A stretch of 64,000 nucleotides of DNA from Actinomycetota bacterium. GTDB taxonomy: Bacteria; Actinomycetota; Actinomycetes; S36-B12. Positions 7,794 through 17,372 of the stretch are shown piece after piece. Positions within the stretch are counted from its first letter, which is position 1. Each line of letters starts with the position of its first letter. A model generated the notes under the pieces. The model was not told the origin of the DNA, searched no databases, and saw only the letters and a program-made list of their open reading frames with translations. A program made the position numbers and the translations under genes. Where the stretch lies: the NCBI GenBank assembly GCA_030684515.1, contig JAUXVJ010000009.1, forward strand, positions 186,001 to 250,000, in the 5' to 3' direction.

Positions 7794-8696
7794 CTAGACG
7801 GCCTCAGGCTGCGCTGTCAAGGTGGCCGGACTCTTGGTCGCGACGACGAGGAAGCCAGTTGAGATGTTCTCCCCGCCGGGCATGCGGCGCAACAGCACGT
7901 CCAGGAACTTCAATGGCGAGAGCAGAGTCATGAAGATCAGTGCCAGCCAGCGCTGCAATGGAGCAATGCCAAGGCTGAAGGGAATCGAGAGCCATTCGCC
8001 CAGTACCCAGACCAGACCACTGGTCGGGCCGAAGCTCTCAGTGCGCTGAATGGTCAGATCGCTCAGGGCTTGTTCAAGCCCTGGCCTTGTGAATCTCTGG
8101 AAGTCGTAGGGCGCGGCATGGAAGCCCTGGATGAACGGCACGAACACATAGGCCTGCCCACCTGGCTTCAGCACCCGGACCAGCTCGGCGATGGCCGCAT
8201 GCGGATCAGGCACGTGCTCCAGCACCGCAATGCTGAAGACGAGATCCACGCTGTCATCGGCGAAGGGCAGTCCGTCCGCTGATGTCACCACGTCGACATT
8301 CGGGTAGGGCATGAGGTCGACATTGACCACGCCCTCCATCAGCCTGGTGTTGCCAGAGCCCACGTCGATCGCGAGCATCGAAGGCGTCATCTGCTTGCGA
8401 AGGCGACGTCGTTCAGAAATGAAGTGCGGGAAGACCGGGCTGAAGATGTCGATCAGCACGCCGTAGAGCTTGTCGTGCACCTTGAGGCGGGACTTGAGCG
8501 AATCGGTCGCGTCGCCCGTGACAACGACGTTCTCGCCGCCGAACCACCACTTGGATCCGACCAGTTCCCAGTTGCGATCGCAAATGCTGCAGCGCCGGTG
8601 ATCCGTGCCACCGCCATCGAGCAGCGTGCGGCAATCAGGGCAGGTCAGTGGCAGGTCCAGGAGCGTGCCCGGGGAGGTGGATGCTGCATCAGCCAT
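7794..8696 (-). CDS. Zinc-ribbon SAM-dependent methyltransferase
   Basis: A 300-residue protein. The N-terminal region has a four-cysteine zinc ribbon (CPDC and CSIC pairs) like Trm112-type domains. The methyltransferase domain follows: LAIDVGSGNTRL, an acidic NVDLMPYPN, SIAVLEHVPDP and LKPGGQAYVFVP. The C-terminal part is amphipathic and aromatic, suggesting membrane contact. The chosen ATG at 8696 overlaps the stop of the upstream membrane protein by 8 nt. A longer frame from 8771 would overlap that gene by 83 nt and is unlikely. It is the second gene of the operon, and its substrate is probably a lipid-linked glycan. Confidence 0.83.
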   Translation of the reverse strand: MADAASTSPGTLLDLPLTCPDCRTLLDGGGTDHRRCSICDRNWELVGSKWWFGGENVVVTGDATDSLKSRLKVHDKLYGVLIDIFSPVFPHFISERRRLRKQMTPSMLAIDVGSGNTRLMEGVVNVDLMPYPNVDVVTSADGLPFADDSVDLVFSIAVLEHVPDPHAAIAELVRVLKPGGQAYVFVPFIQGFHAAPYDFQRFTRPGLEQALSDLTIQRTESFGPTSGLVWVLGEWLSIPFSLGIAPLQRWLALIFMTLLSPLKFLDVLLRRMPGGENISTGFLVVATKSPATLTAQPEAV

Positions 8697-10596
8697 CGCA
8701 GTCCTGCCTCGCCTGTTCAGGTGTTTCAACTGGTCGCCACAGCACGAAGTCCCCTGCAGCCACGCAAGCATAGGAGGAGGGGAAGGATCGCTCGGTCACG
8801 GCAGAGATCTTCTCCATCGTGAATGCCACTGCGCTTTGCGCCCCAGGATCGAGCACCGAATTGCGAGTCGTCAGCAACCATGAGTCATGGAACGGGAAGT
8901 CGCGATACGGCTCACTCAGATGAAAGTCGGTGATGTCATGCGCCGCGGAGTAGCCAAAGATCGTCAACTGCAGGAAGTCGGGAACCTTGGCGCCAAGTGC
9001 GTAGCCGACTGATGGGTTCCAGGTGTAGGAAACATCGACTAGCGGAGTGCCTTCCCGCCAGCCTGCGGCCAGGCCCTGTTCGCGCAGTCCGTTGATGGTG
9101 TCGGCAAGTCTGGGATCCAGCTGCAACTGTGAACCATGCGTCCCGATGAGCGTGGGCACCTGCTGGTCAGCAAGTGGTGCTGAGCGATAGGGATAGCGCC
9201 AGCCGCTGGCGATCGCCGCGCCTGCGAGCAGCAGCGTCCCAAGCAGCACGGCCGTCACCAGCACGAGTCGGTCCCGCCCAATGCGAGGAGCCGCAAGGCA
9301 GAAGGCGGCCGCCAGCAGGATGAAGCCGCTGGCTACAGCAGCCTGCGGATAGATGCCATTGCCCGAGCCGAAGGAGAACACGAAGGTCAGCAAGACAAGG
9401 AAGGTGATCACAGCCCACCGCATCCGCCGATCAACGCGGTATTCAGTGACTTCTCCCAGCCGAGCCGACATCATCAGGGCTGCGATAAGCACGACGATGC
9501 TCGCCGTGGTCAGCGGCGCATGAGCCAGACCGATGGCCTGGCCAGTTGGACTCAGCACTGGGATTGGGATGCCTGCAATAGCAAGCGCAGCGAGTGTTGC
9601 AAGAGCAAAGCCCAACAGGCGAACAGGCAGCAACCTGCGCCGGGCGAAAGCTGGGACGGCCAACAGCGCCAAAGCGAGCATCAGCAGCAGCGCAGGTCGT
9701 TCGGCAATGTCACCGAAGCCAGCAAGCACATCCTTTGGCAGCATGAGGCTGGCCCGTACTGCGTAACTGCTGGTCTGCAATGGATCGGGTGCGGGCATCT
9801 GCAGTGCGAGCTTGAACACGTGCAGGAAGTCAGTTGGCCAAACGCGCAGCACCACGGCAAGCACCAACCACACCGGCATGAGCACCACGTTCCACACTGC
9901 CCAGCGCGCAGCTGCGCGCCAGCCGATCACCAAGAGCAGCAGCAATGTGCTGAGTGCGAGCATCAGCGGCAGTGTCGTGGGCTTTGCCGGGAAGGTCGCA
10001 AAAAGCGCAAGGGAGGAGACCGCGGCAAGCAGGAACGGCACCAGGCGACCGGTTCGCGCATCGAGTTCGCGACCAACGAGAGCCAGAGTCGTCGCGGACG
10101 CGATGGCAATCCCCACGATGTTCAACCAGTTGTAACTGGGCGTGCGCAGCATCGACGAGTAGTAGACAAGCGAGCCGATGCTGCCTACTGCGGCCGTAAT
10201 AGCCGCGAACCACAATGAGGTATCACGCCAGGATTTCAAGGTGCCGCGGACAATCGTGCGCGCGGCAACCCAGCCCAGCCACCCAGTACACACGACAAGG
10301 ACCACCGCGCCGAAGGTGCGGAAGGCAGCGATGTCGTTGCCGAGCAGCCAGAACAGCGGCTTGGTATGCCAGCCGAAGGGGAAGCCCCATGCGGCCTGCA
10401 GGTTCGGAGGGTCCGCAGCGAGCAGGTAGAGGCCCTCGTCGCTGAGGTCCAGGCCGCGAGAGCTGCCCAGAATGCGCCCCAGAACCAACCAGAGTGCGAT
10501 CACACCGATGAGCGCAGCACTGGCGATCACCGTCCGGCGGACCCATATGGGCCGGCTGTTGCGCGCCGGCGGGGGCGGTCCGGGCACAGAGGTCAC
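8689..10596 (-). CDS. Polytopic GT-C-like membrane protein
   Basis: A 635-residue protein with about 12 hydrophobic helices and a ~160-residue soluble C-terminal domain. The first loop carries an acidic motif (DLSDEGLYL, around 50-58), as expected for the catalytic aspartate loop of GT-C glycosyltransferases that use polyprenyl-phosphate sugars. No family can be named with confidence. It is the first gene of a five-gene operon that also encodes a GtrB-like synthase able to provide such a donor. The GTG start has a CATGAT hexamer 6 nt upstream and no Shine-Dalgarno sequence, so it is probably leaderless. Confidence 0.75.
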   Translation of the reverse strand: MTSVPGPPPPARNSRPIWVRRTVIASAALIGVIALWLVLGRILGSSRGLDLSDEGLYLLAADPPNLQAAWGFPFGWHTKPLFWLLGNDIAAFRTFGAVVLVVCTGWLGWVAARTIVRGTLKSWRDTSLWFAAITAAVGSIGSLVYYSSMLRTPSYNWLNIVGIAIASATTLALVGRELDARTGRLVPFLLAAVSSLALFATFPAKPTTLPLMLALSTLLLLLVIGWRAAARWAVWNVVLMPVWLVLAVVLRVWPTDFLHVFKLALQMPAPDPLQTSSYAVRASLMLPKDVLAGFGDIAERPALLLMLALALLAVPAFARRRLLPVRLLGFALATLAALAIAGIPIPVLSPTGQAIGLAHAPLTTASIVVLIAALMMSARLGEVTEYRVDRRMRWAVITFLVLLTFVFSFGSGNGIYPQAAVASGFILLAAAFCLAAPRIGRDRLVLVTAVLLGTLLLAGAAIASGWRYPYRSAPLADQQVPTLIGTHGSQLQLDPRLADTINGLREQGLAAGWREGTPLVDVSYTWNPSVGYALGAKVPDFLQLTIFGYSAAHDITDFHLSEPYRDFPFHDSWLLTTRNSVLDPGAQSAVAFTMEKISAVTERSFPSSYACVAAGDFVLWRPVETPEQARQDCDG

Positions 10597-10668
10597 TGCC
10601 GAATCATGCCAAGTGCAGTCGATGACGTCCCTTACGGCGCGCGAACCGCGTCATCGCACTCCTGCGGC

Positions 10669-10674
10669 TAGGCT
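10669..10674 (+). promoter_or_regulatory. Putative leaderless -10 (TAGGCT)
   Basis: TAGGCT lies exactly 6 nt before the ATG of the GT2 gene at 10681, and no Shine-Dalgarno sequence is present. The same hexamer and spacing recur at 44433, 61643 and, on the minus strand, 53768. Confidence 0.5.
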
Positions 10675-10680
10675 GCAGCG

Positions 10681-11637
10681 ATGGTCGGCGACGGGCCTGG
10701 GGTCTCTGTGGTGCTGCCGGTCTATAACGGCGCTGAGCACCTGCGCGAATCGATCAACTCGATCCTCCACCAAACGCTTACCGACTACGAGTTGGTGATC
10801 GTTGATGACTGCTCAAGCGATGACAGTCTGGCGATCGCGCAGGGCTATGAGGATTCCAGAATCCGCATCCTGGCTCTGGATCACAATGTCGGCCTGGCGG
10901 CGGCACTCAATGCAGGTATCGAGTACGCGCTCGCCCCGATCATCGCCCGTCAGGACCAAGATGATGTTTCTGATCCACGCCGACTGGAACGCCAGTTGGC
11001 GCTCTTGGAGCGCGAGCCACGCACTGTGCTGATCGGCAGCTTCGCGGCGATCATCACCATGAATGAGCAGGGCGCATGGCAGGTCACCGGAAGTCACAAG
11101 CACCCAGTGAGCGACGAGGAATTGCGGCTGCGCCTGCTGTGGAACAACCCTTTCGTCCACAGCTCAGTTGTGTTTCGCCGCGAGGCTTTCATTCGTGCCG
11201 GCGGATACGGCACCGATCCTGAACTCAGTTGGCCAGAGGACTACGACTTGTGGTCGCGAATGTCGGCGCACGGCGACCTTGCGAACGTTCCAGAGGAGCT
11301 GTTGACCTATCGGCAGACTGCTGGCGGGATGTCGCAGGCGCATCGTGATCGCATTCGCGATGGCGTGATCCGCATTGCCGCAGCGAATCTTGCCTCGGCG
11401 AGCGGAGTCGCCATGACCGATCCTCGTCTGCTCGGGCTTGCAAAGGTGCTGAACAGCGTGCCAACGAAAACTGCCTCACCCGCGCTGGCATGGGAGCGCG
11501 TGGGAATCTTTCTGCGTGCCTGCAATGCGGTGGCGCCGCACAAGAGCCCCCATCTGCTCGCAGTGCGGGCACGTTGGGCCAGCAAGATCATGCTCCGATC
11601 CCTTGATCCAAGGTGGGGTAGCCTCGATGCAGCCTGA
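10681..11637 (+). CDS. Family 2 glycosyltransferase
   Basis: A 318-residue GT-A glycosyltransferase: VSVVLPVYNGAEHLRESI at the N-terminus, VIVDDCSSDDS, the acidic metal motif ARQDQDDVSDP, then FRREAFIRAGGYG and EDYDLWSRM (acceptor-side acidic residues). There are no membrane helices, so it is cytoplasmic or peripheral. It resembles the GT2 at 14459-15268 in motif order (RQDxDDV, FRR, EDYxLW, MSQA), and the two are probably paralogues. The ABC transporter gene follows 42 nt downstream on the same strand. Donor and acceptor are unknown. Confidence 0.88.
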   Translation: MVGDGPGVSVVLPVYNGAEHLRESINSILHQTLTDYELVIVDDCSSDDSLAIAQGYEDSRIRILALDHNVGLAAALNAGIEYALAPIIARQDQDDVSDPRRLERQLALLEREPRTVLIGSFAAIITMNEQGAWQVTGSHKHPVSDEELRLRLLWNNPFVHSSVVFRREAFIRAGGYGTDPELSWPEDYDLWSRMSAHGDLANVPEELLTYRQTAGGMSQAHRDRIRDGVIRIAAANLASASGVAMTDPRLLGLAKVLNSVPTKTASPALAWERVGIFLRACNAVAPHKSPHLLAVRARWASKIMLRSLDPRWGSLDAA

Positions 11638-11679
11638 AATCGCCTGTTCGCGACGGCGCAACCCTGAGGATGTGAGTCG

Positions 11680-13536
11680 TTGAGTCAGTGGTCATCAGTT
11701 TCTGACAGCTTGGCGCTGCTGACAAAGCCTGATCGCCGCAAGCTCGGCATCGTCACGCTCATCCAGATGCTGTCGTCTCTGCTTGACGCCGCAGGCGTGG
11801 CGCTGTTCGGCATCGTCGCTGCAATGGCGACTTCATCTGTCTCAGGAACACCGTTGCCAAGCATGGTGACCGGAGTGCTCGGCGCGACCGACGCCAGCGC
11901 AGACGAACTCATGACCAGGGCGATTCAGCTCGCTGTCATCGCTGGCGTCCTGCTCATCGCGAAAAGCGTGGTCAATGTCATCCTGACCCGGCGCGTTCTT
12001 CGCTTTCTTGCATATCGCCAGGCAGTCGTGTCGGGCCAGCTCGCAGCAACACTGCTCGCTCGACCGTTGATTCAGGTGCAGCGCCGTCAGAGTCAGGAGA
12101 CTGCCTTTGCTCTGACCACTGGCGTGAATGCGGCGATGTTGGGTGTACTTGGCCAGGCAGTCACCGTCTGTGCTGAACTGAGCCTGCTTGCTGTGTTGGC
12201 CCTTGGCCTGCTGGCACTTGATCCCGTAGTCGCGATATTTGCCGTGGCCTTCTTTGCAGGCATCGCGCTGATCTTGCAGCGCATCATGTCCAGCAGGGCA
12301 CATCGACTCGGGCAGACGAACTCCGCAGCCGAAGTCGCGAGTACGGCACTTGTGCAGGAGTCAGTTTCGACGTACCGCGAAGTACTCGTCTCGAATCGTC
12401 GGCACGTATATGTCGACCGCTTCCAGGCACTTCGGTGGACCGCGGCTCAAGTGCAAGCAGATCTCAACTTGATGTCGCTGGTTCCCAAGTATGTGTTCGA
12501 GGTGGCGCTGATCGTTGGCGCTGGCTTGTTGGCCTGGTCTCAGTTCCTGATGAAGGACGCATCGGCAGCCATGGGCACCATCGCGATCTTCCTGGCCGCG
12601 GGGTCTCGCGTGGTGCCCTCCATGCTTCGACTGCAGGGCGCAACCCTGGGCATCCGCGTCACCAGTGGCATGGCGCGCCCGACAATTGAGTTGGCGAATG
12701 AACTTGCCGAGACCTCGAACTTGCAGGCAAGCCTCGACGCAGACGAGGCGGTCAGCGTCGATGAGCTGTCCCGAAGGATCAATGAGGGCTACCCGGATTT
12801 CCAAGCCACGATCCACGTCAAGGACGTCACCTTCACCTATGAAACCGGTGCTGAGCCTTCCCTGCGCGAAGTCAGCCTTGAGGTCGTTCCGGGATCCTCT
12901 GTTGCCCTTGTTGGCCCTACGGGGGCAGGCAAATCAACACTGGCCGATGCAATTCTCGGTGTCGTACAGCCAGTGATCGGAACGGTCCTGATCGGAGGGC
13001 TGCCTCCCTTGGAGGCTGTGACGCGCTGGCCTGGCGCTCTTGCCTATGTGCCGCAGACGGTGGCCATTGCCACCGGAACAATTCGCGAGAATGTGGCGCT
13101 TGGATTGCCGCTGCATGCGATCGATGACGATCGAGTCTGGGAAGCGTTGAAATCAGCTCGGCTCGATGCCTTCTTGAAGGATTCTCGTGAAGGTCTGGAC
13201 ACCGTCGTTGGCGAATCGGGTGTGCGGCTCAGCGGCGGTCAGCGTCAACGCCTGGGGATTGCGCGTGCCCTGTACACCCGACCTCGATTGATGGTGCTGG
13301 ACGAAGCAACAAGTGCCCTCGATGCCGAAACTGAGCGCGCAATTGTCGACACCTTGCAGGAGCTCGAAGGCGAGGTCACGATCGTGACGGTGGCCCACCG
13401 ACTTGCAACTGTGCGGCACTGTGATCTCGTCGTCTATCTGGAGTCGGGATCTGTCGTCGCGCGAGGCAGCTTTGATGAAGTCATCGCGGCCGTGCCGAAT
13501 TTCGCTCAGCAGGCACACCTGCTCGGACTCTCGTAA
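11680..13536 (+). CDS. ABC transporter, fused membrane and ATPase domains (possible glycan flippase)
   Basis: A 618-residue half-transporter. The membrane domain covers about 20-330 with roughly six helices. The ATPase domain has Walker A GPTGAGKST near 412-420, signature LSGGQRQRL near 516, Walker B/D-loop MVLDEATSALD near 540 and the H-loop VAHRL. The layout matches PglK/MsbA-type exporters that flip lipid-linked oligosaccharide. The location between glycosyltransferases supports that substrate, but peptide or lipid export is not excluded. The start is a TTG at 11680 with a GAGGA ribosome site about 10 nt upstream, and no better in-frame ATG exists. Confidence 0.85.
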   Translation: MSQWSSVSDSLALLTKPDRRKLGIVTLIQMLSSLLDAAGVALFGIVAAMATSSVSGTPLPSMVTGVLGATDASADELMTRAIQLAVIAGVLLIAKSVVNVILTRRVLRFLAYRQAVVSGQLAATLLARPLIQVQRRQSQETAFALTTGVNAAMLGVLGQAVTVCAELSLLAVLALGLLALDPVVAIFAVAFFAGIALILQRIMSSRAHRLGQTNSAAEVASTALVQESVSTYREVLVSNRRHVYVDRFQALRWTAAQVQADLNLMSLVPKYVFEVALIVGAGLLAWSQFLMKDASAAMGTIAIFLAAGSRVVPSMLRLQGATLGIRVTSGMARPTIELANELAETSNLQASLDADEAVSVDELSRRINEGYPDFQATIHVKDVTFTYETGAEPSLREVSLEVVPGSSVALVGPTGAGKSTLADAILGVVQPVIGTVLIGGLPPLEAVTRWPGALAYVPQTVAIATGTIRENVALGLPLHAIDDDRVWEALKSARLDAFLKDSREGLDTVVGESGVRLSGGQRQRLGIARALYTRPRLMVLDEATSALDAETERAIVDTLQELEGEVTIVTVAHRLATVRHCDLVVYLESGSVVARGSFDEVIAAVPNFAQQAHLLGLS

Positions 13537-13563
13537 ATCGTCTGTGATGCGAGCCGACTGCTG

Positions 13564-14448
13564 ATGGACTCACTCGTCATTGCGATTTGCACCCGTGCTC
13601 GACCGGAGAGTCTGGGCAGGCTTCTTGACTGTCTGGCTGCACAGAGTTGGCCGCCGGCAGTCAGCGTCCTGGTGGTCGATAACGATTTCGCGCATTCTGC
13701 ACGAGCAGTCGTTGATGCAGTTGCCGGTGCATTCCCTGTCGAATTGGACTACGTCACTCAAGACATCCCAGGTCACGCCACGGTGCGCAATACGGCACTT
13801 GATCGCGTGAGTGCCAATACCGCGGTCTGCTTCGTTGATGACGATGCAATGCTGCCGCCAGGTTGGGTGGCGTCGATGCGTGACGAGCAATTCCGGCAAC
13901 CGACAGCAGTCATTCGATCCAGATACCTGCACGTCGCGCAGTTGCCGACCGCGAGTGAGGCATTGACGAAACTGGTCGACAGTGTGCGCATTTCTGACCT
14001 GCTCCCGGCCGGCACCAGTGGTCTCCTTCTGCCGGCTTCGGCCGTGGAGGAGTTTCGCTTCGATCCTTACTTCGACCGCTCCGGCGCGGAGGATATGGAT
14101 CTGCTCGCACGCCTGGCGGCGCGAGGCTATGTCCAGGTGCTCGCGGATGCCGTGGTCATCGAAGAAGACCGGGTGCAGGTCCTGACGCAGGCGCAGCAGC
14201 GAGAGCTCGCCCGTTGGAATGGCCGACTGGCAACCATTGCAATGTCCCGTCGAGGCACGAGCACTCTCGGATTTCGTCTGAAGGCACTACTGGAGTCGGC
14301 CTCGGCGTCTGCACACGCTGTAGTGCGCTTTGTCCTGCGACGACCTCAAGCCGGTAGCGCCTATCGCAACCTTGCTGTCAGCCGTTGGGCAATGGTGTCT
14401 GCGCCCCTTCGGCCCCCGGCGAGCCTTCCGGCCCGGCCAGTCCCGTAA
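13564..14448 (+). CDS. Family 2 glycosyltransferase
   Basis: A 294-residue GT2 protein: LVIAICTRARPESLGRLLD at the start, VLVVDND, the metal triad in CFVDDDAMLPPGW, and a later acidic pair GAEDMDLLARL that usually holds the catalytic base. It is 27 nt after the ABC transporter gene on the same strand and probably co-transcribed with it. It converges with the GT2 at 14459 across a 10-nt gap. No membrane segment is present, and the specificity is unknown. Confidence 0.85.
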   Translation: MDSLVIAICTRARPESLGRLLDCLAAQSWPPAVSVLVVDNDFAHSARAVVDAVAGAFPVELDYVTQDIPGHATVRNTALDRVSANTAVCFVDDDAMLPPGWVASMRDEQFRQPTAVIRSRYLHVAQLPTASEALTKLVDSVRISDLLPAGTSGLLLPASAVEEFRFDPYFDRSGAEDMDLLARLAARGYVQVLADAVVIEEDRVQVLTQAQQRELARWNGRLATIAMSRRGTSTLGFRLKALLESASASAHAVVRFVLRRPQAGSAYRNLAVSRWAMVSAPLRPPASLPARPVP

Positions 14449-14458
14449 CCGGAACGGT

Positions 14459-15268
14459 CTAGGTCGGTCGACGGATGCTGCGCACGATCTGCGGTGCCGA
14501 CCAGGCGATCTGTCGTAGTTGCGCCATGATCACTGACTCTCGCCGACTGTGAGCAAGCGCGCGGCGGGACTTGCCAACAAGTGCTCGCGTGGCACGGGGG
14601 ATCGCGCGGGCCTGCGACATCTGCTGCGCGTGCACGCGATAGCGCAGCAGCGGCTCTGACACATTGTCGAGTTCACCCACGGCGGCCAACCGCAGCCAGA
14701 GTTCGTAGTCCTCGGCATTGCTTGCGCCAACGTCATAGCCGCCCACCTCGAGCACTGCGGCTCGTCTGAACATGACACTGGGATGGATCAGCATGCTCCG
14801 CCAACGCAGTCCCTTGAGCACCCCTGGTCCGCTGGGAATCTCGCGCAGACCGATCTCGTTTCCGTGCTCATCGATCTCCGTCGCTGCGCTTCCCACGGCA
14901 AGGACCTTGGGGTGCTCCTGCAGGAAGGCCACCTGCTCGGCAAGGCGTGTCGGCTCTGGAACGTCATCGTGGTCCTGGCGAGCAACGTAATCAGCAGTGC
15001 AGGATTTCAGGCCGGCATTGAGCAGGTCCTGCAGCTTGGCGTCCTGGGTCATCGGCACGATGACGGCATTGGGGACACGGTCAAGAATCAATCGGGTCAG
15101 TTCGCTCGGATCGCCGTGGACCACGGCTACCAAGCGCCAGTTGTGATGAGTCTGAACGAGAAGTCCATCGAGTGTTTCGCCCAACCAGGGAGCGGGTGCC
15201 CTTGTCGGCAGCAGCACATCGACCCAAGCATCGCTCGCTGCTTCGGAGATCAGGGAATCCTCAGTCAT
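14459..15268 (-). CDS. Family 2 glycosyltransferase
   Basis: A 269-residue GT2 enzyme: VDVLLPTRAPAPWLGETL, an acceptor-loop acidic motif ARQDHDDVPEP, VMFRRAAVLEVGGYDV, and AEDYELWLRL. It is the last gene of the minus-strand operon GT6 - GT11 - wecE - GT2 and overlaps wecE by 4 nt. By position it is a good candidate for transferring the amino-sugar made by WecE or another residue of the same oligosaccharide. Its motif pattern parallels the GT2 at 10681. Confidence 0.87.
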   Translation of the reverse strand: MTEDSLISEAASDAWVDVLLPTRAPAPWLGETLDGLLVQTHHNWRLVAVVHGDPSELTRLILDRVPNAVIVPMTQDAKLQDLLNAGLKSCTADYVARQDHDDVPEPTRLAEQVAFLQEHPKVLAVGSAATEIDEHGNEIGLREIPSGPGVLKGLRWRSMLIHPSVMFRRAAVLEVGGYDVGASNAEDYELWLRLAAVGELDNVSEPLLRYRVHAQQMSQARAIPRATRALVGKSRRALAHSRRESVIMAQLRQIAWSAPQIVRSIRRPT

Positions 15269-16392
15269 GATGGCTTGAACGCAGTCGCCGCATCAATGAC
15301 GATGGTCTGATCAACCTCGCTGAGGTCATAGAACAGCGGCAGGCGCACAAGAGTCTGGGAGGCTTGGCTCGCGACGAGACAGGCATGATCTTCTTGCAAG
15401 CTCAATCCGACTGGCGATTCGTGCAGCGCCTGGTAGTGGAAGACAGTCTGGACGCCTCGTTCACGCATGTGATGGATGAAAGCATCACGTCGTTCCAAGG
15501 ATTCCAAACGCAGATGAAACATGTGTGCAGTGTGTGCGGACTCCACAGGAATGGTGGGCAGCAACACATTTGCTCGACTGGCCCAGTTGGCAAGTCCGTC
15601 TTGGTATCGGTTCCACAACAGCAGGCGACGTTCCTGAATCTCGTCGAAACCCTCGAGTTGGGCGGCGAGAATTGCGGCCAGCATGTCGGACATCACCCAA
15701 CTGGATCCATTGTCGACCCAGGTGTACTTGTCCACCTGGCCGCGCAGGAAGCGTGCGCGGTTGGTGCCCTTCTCGCGCAGGATCTCAGCTCTTTCCACGA
15801 GTGCAGGGTCGTTGATGACAAGCGCGCCACCCTCACCACACGTGATGTTCTTGGTCTCATGGAAGCTGAGCGTTGACATTGCCCCGAAGGTGCCAAGCCG
15901 CTGGCCATCGAAGGTTCCGCCCAGACCGTGTGCGTTGTCTTCGATGAGCGAGATGCCATGGCGTTGCGCCAGTTCAGCGAACTCTCGAGGATCAGCCCCG
16001 ACTCCCGCGTAGTGAACGACGCAGATCGCCTTGGTGCGAGGTGTGATCAGACGCGCAACATCTGCCGGGTCGATGTTGAGGGTGTCGGCGCGACTGTCGG
16101 CGAACACCGGTCGCGTGCCATTCCACATGAAGGCGCTCGCGCTTGAGACGAATGTGTAGGAAGGCACGATCACCTCGTCGCCAGGCTGGAGATTGAGCAG
16201 GCGCGCGCTCATTTCCAGAGCGTGGGTGCAACTGGTGGTCAGCAGTACGGCCGCACCATCGTGCAGTTCCGAGAGCGCGGACTCCGCCCTGCGGGTGAAC
16301 TCGCCATTGCCAGAGATCGACCCATTGGTGATGGCCTGTTCCATGTACAGGCGTTCATTGCCATGGAACGAGGGACGGTTGAACGGAATCAC
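15265..16392 (-). CDS. wecE: dTDP-4-amino-4,6-dideoxygalactose transaminase
   Basis: A 375-residue PLP-dependent sugar aminotransferase of the DegT/DnrJ fold that begins MIPFNRPSFHGNE, the characteristic WecE/RffA opening. The PLP lysine is K181 in FHETKNITCGEGG, and the cofactor-stacking region is EDNAHGLGG (151-159). WecE converts dTDP-4-keto-6-deoxyglucose plus glutamate to dTDP-4-amino-4,6-dideoxygalactose. Its substrate would come from RfbB (encoded at 45858). The acetyltransferase that would make dTDP-Fuc4NAc is not in this window. The GTG start has a GGAG ribosome site. A TATGCT hexamer at 16426-16431 in the 79-nt gap upstream may add an internal promoter. Confidence 0.9.
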   Translation of the reverse strand: MIPFNRPSFHGNERLYMEQAITNGSISGNGEFTRRAESALSELHDGAAVLLTTSCTHALEMSARLLNLQPGDEVIVPSYTFVSSASAFMWNGTRPVFADSRADTLNIDPADVARLITPRTKAICVVHYAGVGADPREFAELAQRHGISLIEDNAHGLGGTFDGQRLGTFGAMSTLSFHETKNITCGEGGALVINDPALVERAEILREKGTNRARFLRGQVDKYTWVDNGSSWVMSDMLAAILAAQLEGFDEIQERRLLLWNRYQDGLANWASRANVLLPTIPVESAHTAHMFHLRLESLERRDAFIHHMRERGVQTVFHYQALHESPVGLSLQEDHACLVASQASQTLVRLPLFYDLSEVDQTIVIDAATAFKPS

Positions 16393-16471
16393 GTGCTCTC
16401 CGATGCACTTCGGTGAAGCCTCACAGCATAGGCAGATCCGAGTAGCCCGCCGTCAACGATCAGGAGCCTGC

Positions 16472-17362
16472 TCATGCCTCGCCGAAGCCTGCATCGACTG
16501 TCAGCCACTGGGGTGGCCGAAGATCGCGCTCGTCCATGGCTCCCTCATTCAGCCACGGCCGTGGGCACACGACCGTTGAGTTCTGCGGATCTGCCAGCCA
16601 TCCGCCCCACCAGCTGAATGAGCTGTTGGCTGTGATGATCGCTGACGCCTGTGAAATGAGCCCGATGCTTTCCATTGCGTGCACGTGGGGGCTCGGCTCG
16701 ATGAGCACCGCGTCGGAGGCAAGCTCGCCGAGCATGGCCTTGGCAGATTGAGGGTCGTCGGAGAACAGCACGAGCGGCCCGGATACCCCCTTGCTGTTGA
16801 GCAGCGCCAGCGCCCGCTCGTAGTACGCGCGACCCAGGAGTCCGTGGAATGCGGAATTGCGCGCGAGCAGGTAGTCGCCCCGGCGAACATGCAGTGCGAT
16901 CCACGGTCCAAGTGAGTTCAGCCGTGCGGCTGTCTCGTCCTGCCAAGCCGAGTGCGGAATGTGATCGAGGAGGTCCCGACGCAGTTCGTTGTCGATCTCG
17001 GCGAAATATCGCCACGATTGAAAGTAGCCCGACAGGATCGCGCCTATTGAGACTTGGCCAATGCTCGGGTCGAAGGCGAAGCCCCGTTGCTGAAAGACTC
17101 TTCGCTTGGCAAGTGAAGGAATTCTGCGTCGCAGCGCTGAGACAAGGCGGCCTTCTGGTGCTGCTCCGGAGTCGATGAGCTGACTCGGCTCGACCAGCCA
17201 ATCAAGTGCAAACTCGCGGGCAGTGTCCTGTTCACCAATGTGTCCAAGTGGCGATCGATCCAGAAACAGCGGACAGCCCAGCCGCGCGGCTACTCCACGA
17301 CCGGCTGCGTACTGAAACAGCTGATTGCCCAATCCGCCGACCAGCCGGGACGTGATGCCCAT
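16472..17362 (-). CDS. GT11 alpha-1,2-fucosyltransferase
   Basis: A 296-residue family 11 fucosyltransferase. It has GGLGNQLFQ at 9-17, SGYFQSWRYF at 111-120, the GDP-fucose-binding HVRRGDY at 158-164, FSDD at 200-203 and NSSFSWWGGWL at 246-256, all hallmark GT11 motifs in the right order. The reaction is transfer of fucose from GDP-Fuc in alpha-1,2 linkage to galactose, the bacterial counterpart of H-antigen synthesis. The ATG at 17362 was chosen: it sits 10 nt after the GT6 stop and starts at the conserved N-terminus, whereas the longer frame to 17665 lies over the GT6 gene. No GDP-fucose synthesis genes are in the window. Confidence 0.92.
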   Translation of the reverse strand: MGITSRLVGGLGNQLFQYAAGRGVAARLGCPLFLDRSPLGHIGEQDTAREFALDWLVEPSQLIDSGAAPEGRLVSALRRRIPSLAKRRVFQQRGFAFDPSIGQVSIGAILSGYFQSWRYFAEIDNELRRDLLDHIPHSAWQDETAARLNSLGPWIALHVRRGDYLLARNSAFHGLLGRAYYERALALLNSKGVSGPLVLFSDDPQSAKAMLGELASDAVLIEPSPHVHAMESIGLISQASAIITANSSFSWWGGWLADPQNSTVVCPRPWLNEGAMDERDLRPPQWLTVDAGFGEA

Positions 17363-17372
17363 GGTCGTGGGA

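Noticed and set aside
9180-9196. GGGATAG within a coding region as a second CsoR-like site
   Set aside because: It has no inverted partner and is within a gene.
9520-10218. 232-residue plus-strand ORF
   Set aside because: Opposite a clear membrane-protein frame; composition full of Gln and His, typical of a shadow.
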